Origin: Paulownia fortunei
Taxonomy: Eukaryota; Streptophyta; Magnoliopsida; Lamiales; Paulowniaceae
Assembly: GCA_019321725.1 (NCBI GenBank)
Contig: CM033120.1
Span: 2,578,275-2,642,274 of the forward strand
DNA length: 64,000 nucleotides
Direction: 5' to 3'
A program made the position numbers and the translations under genes. Shown here piece by piece: positions 24,301-36,352 of the stretch (position 1 is the first letter of the stretch; each line of letters begins with the position of its first letter). Under the pieces are notes generated by a model. The model did not search any database, was not told the origin of the DNA, and saw only the letters and a list, made by a program, of their open reading frames with translations.

Positions 24301-24607
24301 GTACCTTGGGAGAAGGGTAATCTAGTTTTCTCATATTTGCCTCACCGCCAGCCGGGTTGTGGCCGCCACTACCGGCGGCGTCCGGAGATCTTGGCCGGAG
24401 AAACCTCTCGAAAATGGCCATGACAAGAAACATGGAGATGAGAATAGCGGTGGCAACGAACCCAAACGACACAGCATTCACCGAGTTGTCAAAGCTCCTC
24501 CAGTGATCCTCTCTGTCCACACCACCGCCACCGCTCAGCGCCGCAGGCGCCACCCTCGGCGCCGATGCTGATGCAGCAGCTACACTCATACCAGTACCCC
24601 TTCCCAT
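21314..24607 (-). CDS. Small single-pass plant membrane protein of unknown function
   Basis: A two-exon gene: 24607-24305 (101 codons) and 21460-21314 (48 codons plus stop), giving 149 aa. The junction joins PSPK to ITVYPKGVSV in frame across an AAG/GTACAC donor and a CTGCAG acceptor. Residues 1-35 are Ala/Gly/Ser-rich. Residues 36-45 read WRSFDNSVNA. Residues 46-68 form one transmembrane helix (FGFVATAILISMFLVMAIF), followed by a basic stop-transfer ERFLRPR. The second exon carries GVSVLMPGE and PTFLAHPAPA, segments I recall as conserved in a family of uncharacterised plant membrane proteins. The function is unknown. The 2844-nt intron holds only non-coding sequence; a 154-aa open frame at 21634-22098 has no domain and looks accidental. 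Confidence 0.82.
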
Positions 24608-25284
24608 TGGACCAAATTCCTAAGTAAATATCACAGAAATCTCTATTAGAACTCTCTTCCTCTTTCATCACCAATCAAGAATACTGAACAAATCACAGAA
24701 ACAAGAATGGCACTCCCACGCTCTGATTTTTCATCATGGGTTTTTGTTTTTGAATCGGTATGATGATGACAAAATGAGCATTTGGGCGTGGGCGTGGAGA
24801 GTTTTCTCTGCTAAAAGACAATAAACAGAGAAAGGCCCAGTTCTGATTTGGTTGATGGGATTCTGGTATTTTGCCTTGGTCAATGAAAAGAATTAACACG
24901 TAGTACATAAATGCATTAGGATTCAAAGACAGAGAGAAAAAAAGACTGGAGGAATCGAGAAATGGTGGTGAGCTACAAATTTCAAGGCCTTTTTATGCTA
25001 ATCTTTCACTACAAACAAAAAAAAGCAGTAACTTCCAAAAGCTTTCGCCCTTCTCTTCTTCACTATTCACGGAGTTCAAAGATTGATTTTGAAACAAGAT
25101 GTGAGAGATTGAAGGCATTGAACTTGGGATACAAACGGAGACTCGAGAACTACAAGGTGGCACATATATCAAATACCAGTATAAAATGTGGAAAATGTTC
25201 ATCGGTCTACCTTTTTATCATTTTATCCTCAGTGAAGGGCAAAATAGAGCTACCTGTAAAATGAAAAAAGAAATAATTAGTTCA
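24608..25284 (-). promoter_or_regulatory. 5' UTR and upstream region of the membrane-protein gene
   Basis: Upstream of the ATG at 24607 the minus strand has an A/G-rich leader (for example GAGGAAGAGAGTTC near 24660). Base composition stays mixed to about 25260. No clear TATA box was fixed. Short open frames on both strands here are not recognisable. Confidence 0.3.
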
Positions 25285-26455
25285 TTATATTTTTAAGAGT
25301 AAATCAAACTTTATCCCATCAAATTTTTTTAGTTTTATTTTATTTTATTATATTCTTAATTATCTCATTCTATTTTTTTATATTTTCATTCAATTTTACT
25401 TTAGCCCTTATACTCTTGTCTCATTTTGCTAGTGTATTTTAAAAATATTAACTAAATTATCATTACATATTATTTATAATAAAATATTATATTTTATTAA
25501 TTTATTCAATTTAATTAATTAATAATTGACATTAAATTTATTTAAAATTTTATTATACTTAAATTTTAATAGTTAATTTTTAATTAAACATAATTTCTAT
25601 TAAATTAGTGTATAATAGACTATTTTTTATTAATTAATAAACTTTACTTATAAATTTTTTACTCAATACAAATTCAAAAAATATATAAAATATTTTTAAA
25701 TAATATCTTACTAAATACATAAAATATTAGTAATAATTTTTTTTTATTTATAAAATTATTATAAATTCATATAAACTATGTTAAATTAAAAAATAATCAT
25801 TATAACCAAGTAATAATAATAAAATTAATTAGTAAAATGACTATAATTTTTTCAAACAGAGCATAGTACCTATTAAATTACTATAATTCGACTATTTATA
25901 ATTTATTTAATAATATTAAATTATAACTAAAAATAACTTTTTTTAATTTAATATTATTTTTATAAAATTTTAATAATTCTATTAACAATGATAAATTTGT
26001 TACTAATATTTTATGTATTTAACAAAATACTTTTTAGAAATATGTTATATATATTTTATATTTATGATAAGTAGAAAATTTATAAGTAAAATGTATTAGT
26101 TAATAAAAAATATCATACGATATAAAAATTTAAAAGGAACTATATATATAATAGCTATTAAACTTTAAAAATAATAAAATTTAAAATAAATTTAATATTC
26201 AGCGTTATTAATTAAGTTGAAAAAATCTTAAAATATAAATACAAGTCTATTAATTTTAAAAAAATTTAAAGTAATTTTATTAGAAATAATTGGTAAGGGT
26301 AATTTGATTATTTTTTTTAGAATAGATAGAATGGGAATATAAAGTGATAAAGTGAGACAAATGAGAGTATGATGAGGTAAAATGATATTTAATAAAAGTA
26401 GAGGAGGTAAAATGAGATTTATCATATTTTTAATAGAAGGGCAAATAGTATTTAA
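25285..26455. mobile_element. Very AT-rich block with degenerate inverted ends, possible non-autonomous DNA element
   Basis: The left edge reads outward-in as AGTAAATCAAACTTTATCCC and continues with CATTTTGCT-type motifs. The right edge, reverse-complemented, begins TAAATCTCATTTTACCTCC and continues CATTTGTCTCACTTTATC. The two arms share vocabulary over about 150 bases, but imperfectly. The interior is almost pure A/T with no coding potential. It could be an old MULE- or hAT-like non-autonomous element. No target-site duplication was seen. Confidence 0.35.
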
Positions 26456-28685
26456 TCTTAATTTACCATTTATTAAATTAGAAAATAATCAGTTAACCCT
26501 TATATACATTTTTTTTTCGTATTTTTTCATAATTATTTAGAGTAATATCATTAATACACATATATTGGATATAAGTTTACTGATAATGTAAAAGTTATTT
26601 TAAAAAATGTGAAATAAAATATTTTTTTTTATCAACATCATATTATTTTCTGCAAAATAATATTCAGAATTTTGGAACTAAGCAACATCACGTTTAAATT
26701 TTAAAGTTTTATCATATATGGCGTGATTAATAAAATATGCCAAGAAAAATTTCATATATCCATTACATTGCATAAGCAAATTCAACTTTAATTTACTAAT
26801 ATATTTTACTTGAGTTTTACTAATATTCATGATATACATTATTAAAGAGTATATATTTAGAAATAACTAACATGTTAATAGAATTATATTTTACACAAAT
26901 ATATTTAATAATTATTACCTTAAATGATTATGAACAATGGTAATTAAATAAATGTAAAAGAGTATGCTGGTCATTTTCTAAGTCAATAAATGAAAAGTTG
27001 AGATTGAATGTTATTTGTCCTTATTTTTGGAAACGCAATAAGAAAATTAGCTTTTTATTATTTGATTGTGGATTATTTGCTCGCTGAGCATTCACATGAG
27101 GTTAAAAACTATTTACCCTTTTCATGGCAGTCCCTGGATTTAGAAAGATATACATTTGTTATAGTAAATATAAATTACTTAAATTCAATGAATTGAATTT
27201 TTTGCATTTGTTTCTTTCCAAAATTGAAAAAAAATAATGATGGATTTAGAAGTGATATATAGTATCACTCCTAAAATTACTACTGTCGTAATTTTATGAC
27301 TCCTATTTCTTTAAAACATTTCAAATAAAGTTGTATCTTTGAAATGTAAATTTTTTTTCGCAAACCCTTTGTTTTGAAGTAATAATGTAACTTTATTAAG
27401 TATCAAATACTACTTCAAAAGCAAAAAGTGTGAAAAAAAAATCTAAAATTTACACTTTTTTAATTTTCTTCCAAAACTTCGTGCCAAATTAAATTAAAAT
27501 AATAATTTAGGAATGAAGAAAGTAATAATATTTATTTTTTAAATAATCGTCTTTTTATAAAATATTTGAATGTATTTAATTGGATTTATTATGTGAACTT
27601 ATATGGTTGAATAAAAAAGTTAGAGAGGGTGGAGGAGAAATAATATATTGTTAAAGGAAAACTTGAAAAGAAAAAAAAAAAAAAGAATTAGAGAGCAGGG
27701 AGAAAGCAAAAACTATATTTAAATTTTTCTAATTTGGAATTTTCGATCATTCCAAGGTTGAGGTTCCAACAGTCTTATGACATTTCGAATCTTATCTATG
27801 TTCGTATTTGTTTACTTTTAATAGTAGTTGATTAGTATATTAGAGATTGTTGGTGGTTGTTAAAAGGCGATAATTATTGATTACTAATTAATTTAATAAT
27901 TGGTATTATGATAGAATGATGTATATAATTAAGAAGACATGTCAAGTCTATTTTCATCAATAATTTATTTATTTTCAATCAATAATCCTCTCTCTTAGCA
28001 TGTGAATGAATATTTTTGCTATAACAAAAGACACACAAAAAAGGTTCAAAGGATAACTCACTCACCATCATTTTTCATTTGTTCTCTTTCATTTTTAGGT
28101 ATATATATAGGACCATTTGGTTGTATTTTTATTTTCAAATAATGCATTCTGCGATAATTTTTTTGTGAAGGTATATTTTGAAGACTAAGATTGTGTCAAC
28201 ATGAAATGATTTAGAAATCTTGACATGATATGTGAAGATAATACGAGTTTGATTTTTATTTTATGAAAATTTAAAAAAAAATTAAATTTTCAAAGATACG
28301 AGAAGTGTTATACAATATAAATATCTCAACTATTTCATTTTTATATTTTAATTATCTTGAGAACCAAAGGTAAGACTATTATATAAATATATTGACAATA
28401 TGTACACATTTTACCTATGTGTACATTGCATATTTTTTCATATATCCACACATACAGATACGTATATGCATGTAAAAATAAAAACAAGCATACAAATTCT
28501 TTGGATATGGGTATATGGCCTAGCTAGCAAAATAATAACACCACACAAGAGAAGTAAAGTGCAATATCCAAAGTACAAGGACATGTTGAGGAAATTTATC
28601 AGTGGAAAAGAACAAAATCTTATCATAATAGTCATACACCATATCATTAGGTTCCTATGAGGAAAATTGACAAGGAAATGAGTTT
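26456..28685. other. AT-rich intergenic region
   Basis: No gene, RNA gene or clear repeat could be supported. A poly-A tract lies at about 27670-27684. The frames found here are low complexity or lack any motif. Confidence 0.5.
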
Positions 28686-28689
28686 CGTT

Positions 28690-29100
28690 GCAAAAACACA
28701 TTAAATATGATGAAGTTTTCCTTGCATTAGATACTTGCTTTCACCACAAAATTTTTTCTCACCAAAAAGAAAGATATTAAAAAGCTACAAAAGTCATGAT
28801 ATGATGAAGAGTTTCATCACATTAAACTATTTTCTTCTTAGCAAATGGCATTAGTGAGCATAATAAAATGTTTCCTCACATTAGCATTTTCCATAATTGA
28901 TATTTCTAAAATTTGTTTGTAAGGAATTTTGTATTCATGATGATATTACTTCAATTGTGATAAATGAATTCTCACAATCTTTTTGTGCTAAACTAAAGTG
29001 ATGAACATTTTCATCATAAAAGCTCTTCATTACTATAGAGATTTTTTTTATGATGCAAATAAAATAACTTTCATACAAATAAAAATTATTTTGATATAAA
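28690..29100. repeat. Short recurrent motifs resembling DNA-transposon subterminal repeats
   Basis: Near-repeats of GATGAAG, TCATCACATTA, CCTCACATTAGC and GTGATGAACATTTTCATC recur in both orientations over about 400 bases. Dense short direct and inverted motifs of this kind are typical of CACTA-element subterminal regions. No CACTA terminus or transposase was found, so the class is a guess. Confidence 0.25.
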
Positions 29101-29213
29101 TAAACCACAAGAATGCATATAATTTATAATAATTTTGAATGCAAATAAATTATTAAAAATAAAACAGTTGGCCTATAGAAGTTACGTCACTTGATGCTGT
29201 CCTAAGATCCTGA

Positions 29214-29595
29214 TGGTCTCCCCTCCATGCAGGTACTGACGATTTACTACCACCCCAAAATAAAACTCAAGAAGGCTACTGTCGGTATCTCATATTTTGA
29301 GTACGATTTTAAGAAAACTAACGAATAAGAACTTATCACGTTGTCTAAAATAATATTGATAATAATATTTAGAATATAAAAAGTGTAAGAGTAGTTATAT
29401 GTCTATCTAGACCCCTAAGACACCTATTTATAGTATTAGATAGAACATTTAACAACACTAAATTAAATTTAAAATAATGATATTTTATTGGAGTGTTACA
29501 AAGTTTATAGAAAGATTACAAAATTTATTTTTCTTTTATGAAAATAATGAAGGTTAAATTTGAATTGTGAAGTTTTAAAACTTCATATTGTAACA
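29214..29595 (-). repeat. 3' LTR of a gutted copia element
   Basis: It begins TGGTCTCCCCTCC and ends TTGTAACA. It aligns by eye along its whole length with 31839-32218, sharing CACGTTG, ATAATATTTAGAATATAAAA, GACCCCTAAGACACCTATTT and the GTTTTAAAA end. Immediately inside, the minus strand has the purine tract GGCTTGTGGGGGAT, a good polypurine tract for a minus-oriented element. The two LTRs differ at many sites, so the insertion is old. Confidence 0.75.
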
Positions 29596-30155
29596 ATCCC
29601 CCACAAGCCTTAAAACTTCAAAATATATATGAGAAAATATAATAGGGCCACTGGATAGTATATAATGGGTGTAGGAGCCTTCCGGGCTTGAGCTTACACT
29701 TAGTGTTGATGATTTCCATTTGAGAGAATCATAATAGACTACACCATGAATTAAGTCCCTTTGTCAAACTTCAATACAACACACACACAATATTGATATC
29801 GGTTTTTGTTCAAAGTGGGTTAACATTGTTAATGGTCATGCGTTTTGATCGTGGTTCTCATGAGAGTCTCTAGAGTCAGCCCAAACCCATGACAACTCTC
29901 ATTTAGGTGAAACTTCCAAAAGTACGTGTGACCTATATCCTATAGAATTCCTGCCTTGGTCTCATTAATTGTCAAGGCCTACCCTAACATCACATTATGA
30001 ACCACTATCACCATAGGGATGAGAAAAGGATTCTTTTATCTTTAAGTAGTGCTAAATAAGTCATGCATTACATGTTGTTTCTACAAGTGAACATTTTTTA
30101 TGGAGTCTCCAATCACAAAGGTTGGGTTACTTGTGGGAGTGACTCCCTTGTGGGC

Positions 30156-31110
30156 TTATGCCCATGCTCTCGATGATCTAAATACACCCTTATTGGGTAG
30201 ACCTATAATCAAATTGTCTGCCAAGATATTTTTAGACCTCACAAAATCAAGAAATACCACATTTCTCTTCAATAATGACTTCACACTTTTGTATCTTGCT
30301 TGTAAGTGTCTACTTATTTTCTTATTAGAATGTGTCTGCTTCACAAAATCAATCATAGTCTTACAATCACAAAGTATAAAAATGGCACGTAGAGGTTTAT
30401 GTACTAGTGGAATATCAAGTAATAAATCTCTCAAACATTTAGCAGTTATACAAGTTGTATCTAAAGTTATTAACTCAACTTCCATAGTACTTCTAGATAT
30501 AACATTTTATTTCTTAGATCCCCAAGTTATTGCTGCTCCACCCAACATAAAAATAAATCCACTAGTAGACTTAATTTCGGAGTTATCAGTAATTCAATTA
30601 GCATAACTATATCCTTCAAGTACATTTGGAAAACCTTTATAATATAAAGAATAATTTAGAGTCCTCTAAGATACTTAAGAACTCTTTCTAAAGCATTCTA
30701 GTGATTCTTAGTAGGATTATGAATATATCTACTAAGTTTCTCAACTACATAAGAAATATCAGGTCGAATCTTATTGGTGAAATATAATAATGATCCAATA
30801 ATTTGAGAACATTTTAATTGAGATATAGGTTCATCCACGTTTTGTATAAATATATATTTGAATCATAAGGAGTAGAAATTGACTTACAATCATAATAATT
30901 GAATTTTCTCAAAAACTTTTCAACAGAATCAAATTGATTTATTAAAATGTCTTATTCAATTCTATTAACCTTCATACCCGAGATTATAAGAGATTCTCCT
31001 AAATCTTTCATTTCAAAGTTATTAGACAAATAACTTTTACTTTTTTAATAAAGTCTAAATTAGACCCAAAAATTAATATGTCATCCACATATAAATATAA
31101 TATCGCATAT
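30156..31110 (-). pseudogene. Ty1/copia reverse transcriptase C-terminus and RNase H, degenerate
   Basis: Read on minus, it starts with the RT palm region (LYVDDILIFG near 31080) and runs through the connection. It then enters RNase H (GYSYAN, STSGFIFMLGGAA, RSTMEVELITLDT) and ends with CDCKTMIDFVKQ and a KNILADNLIIGLPNKG-type tail. Several stops and frame breaks interrupt it. Gag, protease, integrase and the RT fingers are missing, so it cannot move itself. It sits between the two related LTRs at 29214 and 31839. Confidence 0.85.
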
Positions 31111-31139
31111 TCACATTTTTTAATATATATTATCATGTT

Positions 31140-31565
31140 TCTCCCCACTTCCCACTCTCCATCTTCTTCTTTCTTTTTTCTTTTTCTCTTTCTTCTTTTC
31201 CCTTTTCTTCTTCTCTATTTCTTCTTCCCCTTTTCTCTTCCTCCTCTTATTCTTCTTTTTTTTTCCTTCTATTTTTCTATTTCTTTTCCACTTCCTGAAT
31301 CCCCTCACCATCTTCTTCTTTTTATGATATTTTTTTCTCTTTCTTCTTCCCCATTTCTTCTCCCCATCTTCTTCTTCTCTTGTCTTTTTTTTTCTAGGTT
31401 CCACACTCCACTTTCTCCTGCCCTCATCCTTTTTTCTTTTTTTTTCTTCCAGGTTTCCTCTTGCCCCTCCTCCTCTTCTTTTTTTTTCTTATATTTTTTT
31501 ATTTATTTCTTTCTCGATTCTTCCTCCACATCTTCTTCTTTCATTTTTTTTCTCTCTCTTCCTAT
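31140..31565. repeat. Long pyrimidine-rich tract (CTT/TTC-rich)
   Basis: About 425 bases in which the plus strand is nearly all C and T, dominated by TTCTTCTTT and CCTCCTCTT motifs. It opens spurious Ser/Phe/Leu-rich and Lys/Arg/Glu-rich frames on the two strands. It lies between the copia RT remnant and a transposon end inside the LTR-bounded region. Confidence 0.85.
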
Positions 31566-31639
31566 ATTCTCTTTTTCAACCGTGATTGAATTTGAGGGCT
31601 TGAGATATAAGAGTTGAAGGCAGTGATGATGGTCTGTGT

Positions 31640-31838
31640 ATGATTTTTAGGATAAGTATTTTGGAATTTAAATTTTCTATTTTTTTAAATTTATTTCAAA
31701 TACCCGATCGAGTAATTTGGGTAGAAAATTTTTACCCGATAACTGACTCAAAAATTCTACAACTGGATTAGGGTAACCCATTTATTGGATTAGGTCGGGT
31801 CAGGATCCGAAAACCCAATACCGAATGCCCACCCCTAA
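31640..31838 (-). mobile_element. hAT-like terminal fragment
   Basis: On the minus strand the sequence starts TAGGGGTGGGCATTCGG and continues with GGGTTTTCGGATCCTGACCCG and ATCGGGTA-type motifs. TAGGGGTGGGCA is a common terminus of plant hAT elements. It abuts the LTR start at 31839 directly. The opposite end was not found, so only one terminus seems to survive. Confidence 0.45.
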
Positions 31839-32218
31839 TGGCCTCCCCTCTATGTAGGTACTGGCGGTTCACCATCACCCTAAGATAAAACCTAAGAAGA
31901 CCATTGTCGGTGTCTTCTATTGTGAGCATGATCACAAGAAGACTAACGAACCAGAGTTTATCACGTTGCCCAAGGTAATATTGAAAATAATATTTAGAAT
32001 ATAAAAAGTGTAAGAATGGTTATGTGTCTACCTAGACCCCTAAGACACCTATTTATAGTGTTAGGAAGAAATATGTAACAAAAAAAAATCAAATTCAAAA
32101 TAATGGTGTTTTATTGGGTTATTAAAAGTTAATAGAAATGTTACAAAATTTAATTTTTTTATGGAAATAATGAAGATTAAATTTGATTTTTGAAGTTTTA
32201 AAAGTTCAAATTGTAATA
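31839..32218 (-). repeat. 5' LTR of the gutted copia element
   Basis: Begins TGGCCTCCCCTC and matches 29214-29595 over its full length with scattered substitutions and small gaps. No primer-binding site survives next to it, because the adjacent internal sequence has been replaced by the hAT-like end. Confidence 0.75.
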
Positions 32219-33149
32219 ATTACATCTTTAACAAAATCCTCTCATACATACAATTTCACTCAAAATGTGAAAAAAAAAACCATCAACAGTTGCAACCAAC
32301 ACATTAACATTAAACTGTAGCATACCATGTACAATTTTTCACTAATAAGCCTAAAATGATTAAACATTTGAGTTTACATACACTGTTTTTTTTTAAGTTT
32401 TATAACTCACATCGGAATTACTTCTGTTAAGGATAATTTGTATAGATTTTTATGATGAATAGATTACTTTAGGTTAGACCCTGTAAAATTTTTGAATTTT
32501 TATTTTTTGAAGAACCATTAAAAAGGCTACACTACTATGCAGTCAATTTGAAAGACTTAACTTAAAAACAAAAAAGGATGAAGAAGAGATAACGATGATA
32601 GAAGTAATGAAAAGTTCAAGACCAAGATAATAAAGTCCAAGACTAAAAGTGAAAACTAATGAAGCTAACAATTTTCGCAGAGTGAGGACAAATGTCATCA
32701 AATGAGAATTTGAAGGCACCAAATGATCAACAACGTCAGTTGAGTAAATAAGCTGAACAGAAAAGTAATGAGATATTGAAAACCAGCCATTTAAGTCCAA
32801 GACCAGAGCAGTGCTCTTAGCTATCAAAGGGTCAAGTTATAATCATCAACCTCATAATGATAAGTGCTACAGTCCAAAATAATGGATATAAACGGACAAC
32901 TTGGCAGATAGTATATGATAAATACAACATACTGCAAACAGTGTCAGATTGCAACTGTGCTGCTGTATGACTAAAAAGTTGCACCAACAAAAAAAGAGAA
33001 AAGTAGGTCCAACGGGCAGAAAAAAGAGAGCTATAAAATGAGCTAAAGACTGATATAGTCATCATGCATGACTCACGATCTTTACTACATATATCAAACC
33101 AAAGTCAAGCAAGAAAAGCTCTATGATATTATTAAGAGGCAAAAACAGT
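32219..33149. other. Non-coding region between retrotransposons
   Basis: No gene could be supported on either strand. Minus-strand frames at 32543-32827 and 32832-33065 are hydrophobic but carry no recognisable motif. Confidence 0.45.
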
Positions 33150-33700
33150 CTACAAAGAACACTTTGTAATTCTTTATGCGTAGAACCTTTTGTTTAGTGA
33201 TACACTCATCACTTTGAAACAAGAAGAGCTTTAAGGTTGGATTCAGACCTGTGTGGAAAGAGTTTGAAACCTGACTAATATGGGAGGATTTCAGAATGAG
33301 ACTAGTGTGGGAAGTTTTTTCCGTCAGACTTCTGTAGGAAGACTAAGTTGTGGTATCAGTGGAGTTCGGGGACTGAGATGGTAAGAAGAAACTTTGTTTA
33401 TATTAGGGAACTAAATTGTTGTATTAAAATTGATTTGATTATAAGCTTTAATTTGTTCTAGTAGATTGCTTATGTTGGTAGGGGAATAGTAGATTGAAAA
33501 GATTACCCCATCTTTGAACCACCTTAAAAATTATTGTATCATTTACTTTCTCGCTTTTATGTTTATACTATTGCCTTTTATTTTCTTACGTGTTAACTAC
33601 ATCGTATTGTATACATACAAGAGCCTTACTCTTAAGTATTGATATATTTCCGCTGCACTACTTTTTACTTCACCTATATGACTTCATAGTGTCTTCCACA
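33150..33700. repeat. Possible degenerate LTR
   Basis: The stretch contains loosely repeated phrases (GACCTGTGTGGAAAGAG, GAGACTAGTGTGGGAAG) and a TTTGAACCACCTTAAAAATT passage. I associate such phrases with copia LTRs (Tork, TAR or SIRE-like). No partner LTR was found in the window and no boundary could be set. Confidence 0.25.
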
Positions 33701-33990
33701 GAGCGAAGTAGTTTAAGTGTTCAACTGAGTAACTATATTACTAACTTATCAAACGATCAAGTTTTAAGAAACAGAGTACAAATGACATACTCATTGATCG
33801 CACTTCTAGTGGTGTACCTAAAGGAAGCCACAATGATATATCAATAAGAATAAGCCCATTCGAGTAGTTTATCCCAAATGACGAATCCTCGCCCGCTTCC
33901 TACGCTCCTCCTTAGGGAGAGTCAGGGAAAGAAAATTCGAGCTCAAAGAATTTTACCAAATAAAAATATTTTCCTATGAGAAGTCAAATA

Positions 33991-34555
33991 TGTTGGGAAA
34001 GATAGCCAAAATAAATGGCACGAATATAGTGGAATCAAGAAATTATTTTCCCACCTGCCGAATTAAAAATGAGAGTAAACCAAGAATTTCAAAAAAATAG
34101 TGTAAGAGAGTAAAAATGTGACACAAGGATTTTTACATGAAAAATCTAAATTGAAAAAAATCACGAGACCGTAGTCCTCACAAAACTTTCACTATGTATA
34201 TAATAAGCTAACAAATTCTCCCTAAACTAGGGGATACATAAATAGTCCTCAAGAGAATATCTCTTCGATCACAAATATCTCAAGTTTCTCAACTTGAAAT
34301 ACTAAAGAAAAATAGGAAGACTATTTTAAGAGAGAATAAAAATTTCCTAGAATTTTTCTCCCTATTTCTTCTCTCGCTCAACTCTATTATTTTCTCTATT
34401 TTTCTTGTGAATTTTAGCTATAAAATGAGAGTTCTATTTATAAGCAAGATTTGATGCTAATTTTTAAAGTTTAGTAGTTTCAATATTTGAATGTTTGGTA
34501 GCTACATTTTTTTGAATGTTTTGGTAGTCAACCCATTTTGGTGGACTTACCAATA
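33991..34555 (-). repeat. 3' LTR of the Tork-like copia
   Basis: Starts TGTTGGGAAAGATAGCC and ends near TTACCAATA. It shares with the right LTR the blocks ACAAATTCTCCCTAAACTAG, AAAATAGGAAGACTATTTTA and TTTATTTCTCCCTATTTC-like sequence. It contains about 130 nt (roughly 34020-34190) missing from the right LTR. Confidence 0.9.
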
Positions 34556-34575
34556 ATTCTCTCCCTCCACCTTAT
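34556..34575 (-). other. Polypurine tract of the Tork-like copia
   Basis: On the minus strand this reads ATAAGGTGGAGGGAGAAT immediately before the 3' LTR. It is the expected primer for plus-strand DNA synthesis. Confidence 0.8.
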
Positions 34576-35900
34576 ATGGGGTGCTCAACCAAACATGTCA
34601 TACTTTTACAAGTTTCAAACTTATCCCTTGATAAAGACTTCGTAAGTATGTCTGCACCATTTTCATCAGTATGAACTTTATCAAACACCATCAGTTTTTT
34701 ATCCAACACATCTCGAATCCAATGGTATCTCACATCAATGTATTTTGATTGAGTGAAAAGTAGAATTTTTACTGAAGTGAATCGCACTCTGACTGTCACA
34801 GTAGAGCGTGTACTTTTCTTGCTTGAAGTCTAATTTATGAAAAAACCTCTTCAACCACAACATCTCCTTGCATGCTTCAATTACTGCAATATATTCTACA
34901 TCTATTGTGGAGCATTTTTTAAGTTTCGACTGCCAAGAGATAGCTCTATCTGCAAATCTCACCAGGTATCCGGATGTGGATTTCCTGGAATCAACATGAC
35001 CAGCCATGTCTGCATCTGTGCATCCATCTAATATAGTTTGGCCATCACCAAACTTTGGTCAAACTTTGAAAGTACCTTTCAAATACCGAAATATCCATTT
35101 CAGTGCAGACCACTGATCTTTGCCAGGGTTAGAGAGAAATCGGCTAAGAACACCAACTGCATAAGCAATATTAGGTCGAGTACATACCATAACATTTATT
35201 AAACTGCCAACTGCAGAAGCATATGATACCTTTTTCATATCTTTCTTATCTTTCTCACTTGTAGGATATTGCGCCAAGTTGAGTTTGAAATGACATACAA
35301 GTGGAGTGATGACTGACTTTGAATTGCTCATGTTGAATCTCTCAAGAAATTTTTCGATATACTTTTATTGAGATAGCCAAAACTTCCTGTTTGTCCTCTT
35401 TCTCTCTCGAGATTTTTATCTCGAGAATTTGCTTAGCTGATCCTAAATCTTTTATTGCGAAAGACTTGTTGAGCTCTTTATTCAACTTATCAATCTTGCT
35501 GGCATCACGACCTACAATCAACATGTCATCCACATATAATAACAATTTTATAAAGTTATAATCAGAGAATTTCTTAAATAATATACAGTAATCGGAGCTG
35601 GTTCTCTTATAGCCATGATCAGACATGAAAGAGTCAAATTTCTTATACCACTGTCTCGGAGTTTGCTTCAAGCCGTACAAGCTCTTTTGTAACCTGCATA
35701 CAAGGTTTTTCTTACCTTTGACTTTGAATCCCTTTGGTTGCTCCATGTAAATTTCTTTATTTAAATCTCCATGAAGAAATGCAGCCTTTACATCAAGTTG
35801 TTCAATCTCTAGGTCCAAGCTGACAGAAATTCCGAGAACAACTCTGATTGAAGACATCTTCACCACATGTGAGAAAATTTCATCAAAATGAACACCCTTT
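34572..35900 (-). pseudogene. Copia reverse transcriptase and RNase H, frameshifted
   Basis: From high to low coordinates: RT fingers and palm with VKMSSIRVVLG, LDVKAAFLHGDL, SLYGLKQTPRQW and the catalytic LLLYVDDMLIVG (near 35540). Next comes the RT C-terminus with YASAVGSLINVMVCTRPNIAY and IFRYLKGT. RNase H follows with DSRKSTSGYLVRFADRAISW, CDSQSAIHFSKNSTFHS and RYHWIRDVLD. The three open segments (35866-35342, 35331-35059, 35007-34572) lie in different frames, so several indels separate them. Sequence is otherwise well preserved. Confidence 0.93.
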
Positions 35901-36352
35901 TTGTGATTGGATCCCTTTACAACCAGTCTCGATGTATACCTTGGTTTTGTGTTACACTCATCAGTTTTTAGCCTGTAAACCTATTTGTTTTTAATATTTT
36001 CTTGCCTTTTGACAGCTTTACAAGCTCACAGATGTGATTTTCTTGTAAAGATTTCATATCTTCCTTCATGGATTTTAACCACATATCTTTCTGGTCATGT
36101 GATAAGACATCTATGAAATTCTCTGGTTCTCCCCCATTAGTGAGCATTACATACTCATGTGGATTATATCGGTAGAAGGTTGTCTTTGTTTGGTGGACCT
36201 TTTGACCTCTGCCTCTAGTGGTGGAATTAGGAAAATATCATTAACTTGTACATGTGGTGTGAGATCCCGTACATTTCCCCCATGATTCTGAGATGTAAGT
36301 CATCATGAACATATGAGTTGGATTCAGATTTCTATTTGGTATCATCAATTAT

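Noticed and set aside
30100..30606. 168-codon plus-strand ORF
   Set aside because: It is antisense to the copia RNase H remnant, which is clearly recognisable on minus.
31078..31617. 179-codon Ser/Phe/Leu-rich plus-strand ORF
   Set aside because: It is created by the pyrimidine-rich tract and has no real composition or motif; its start overlaps the antisense copia RT.
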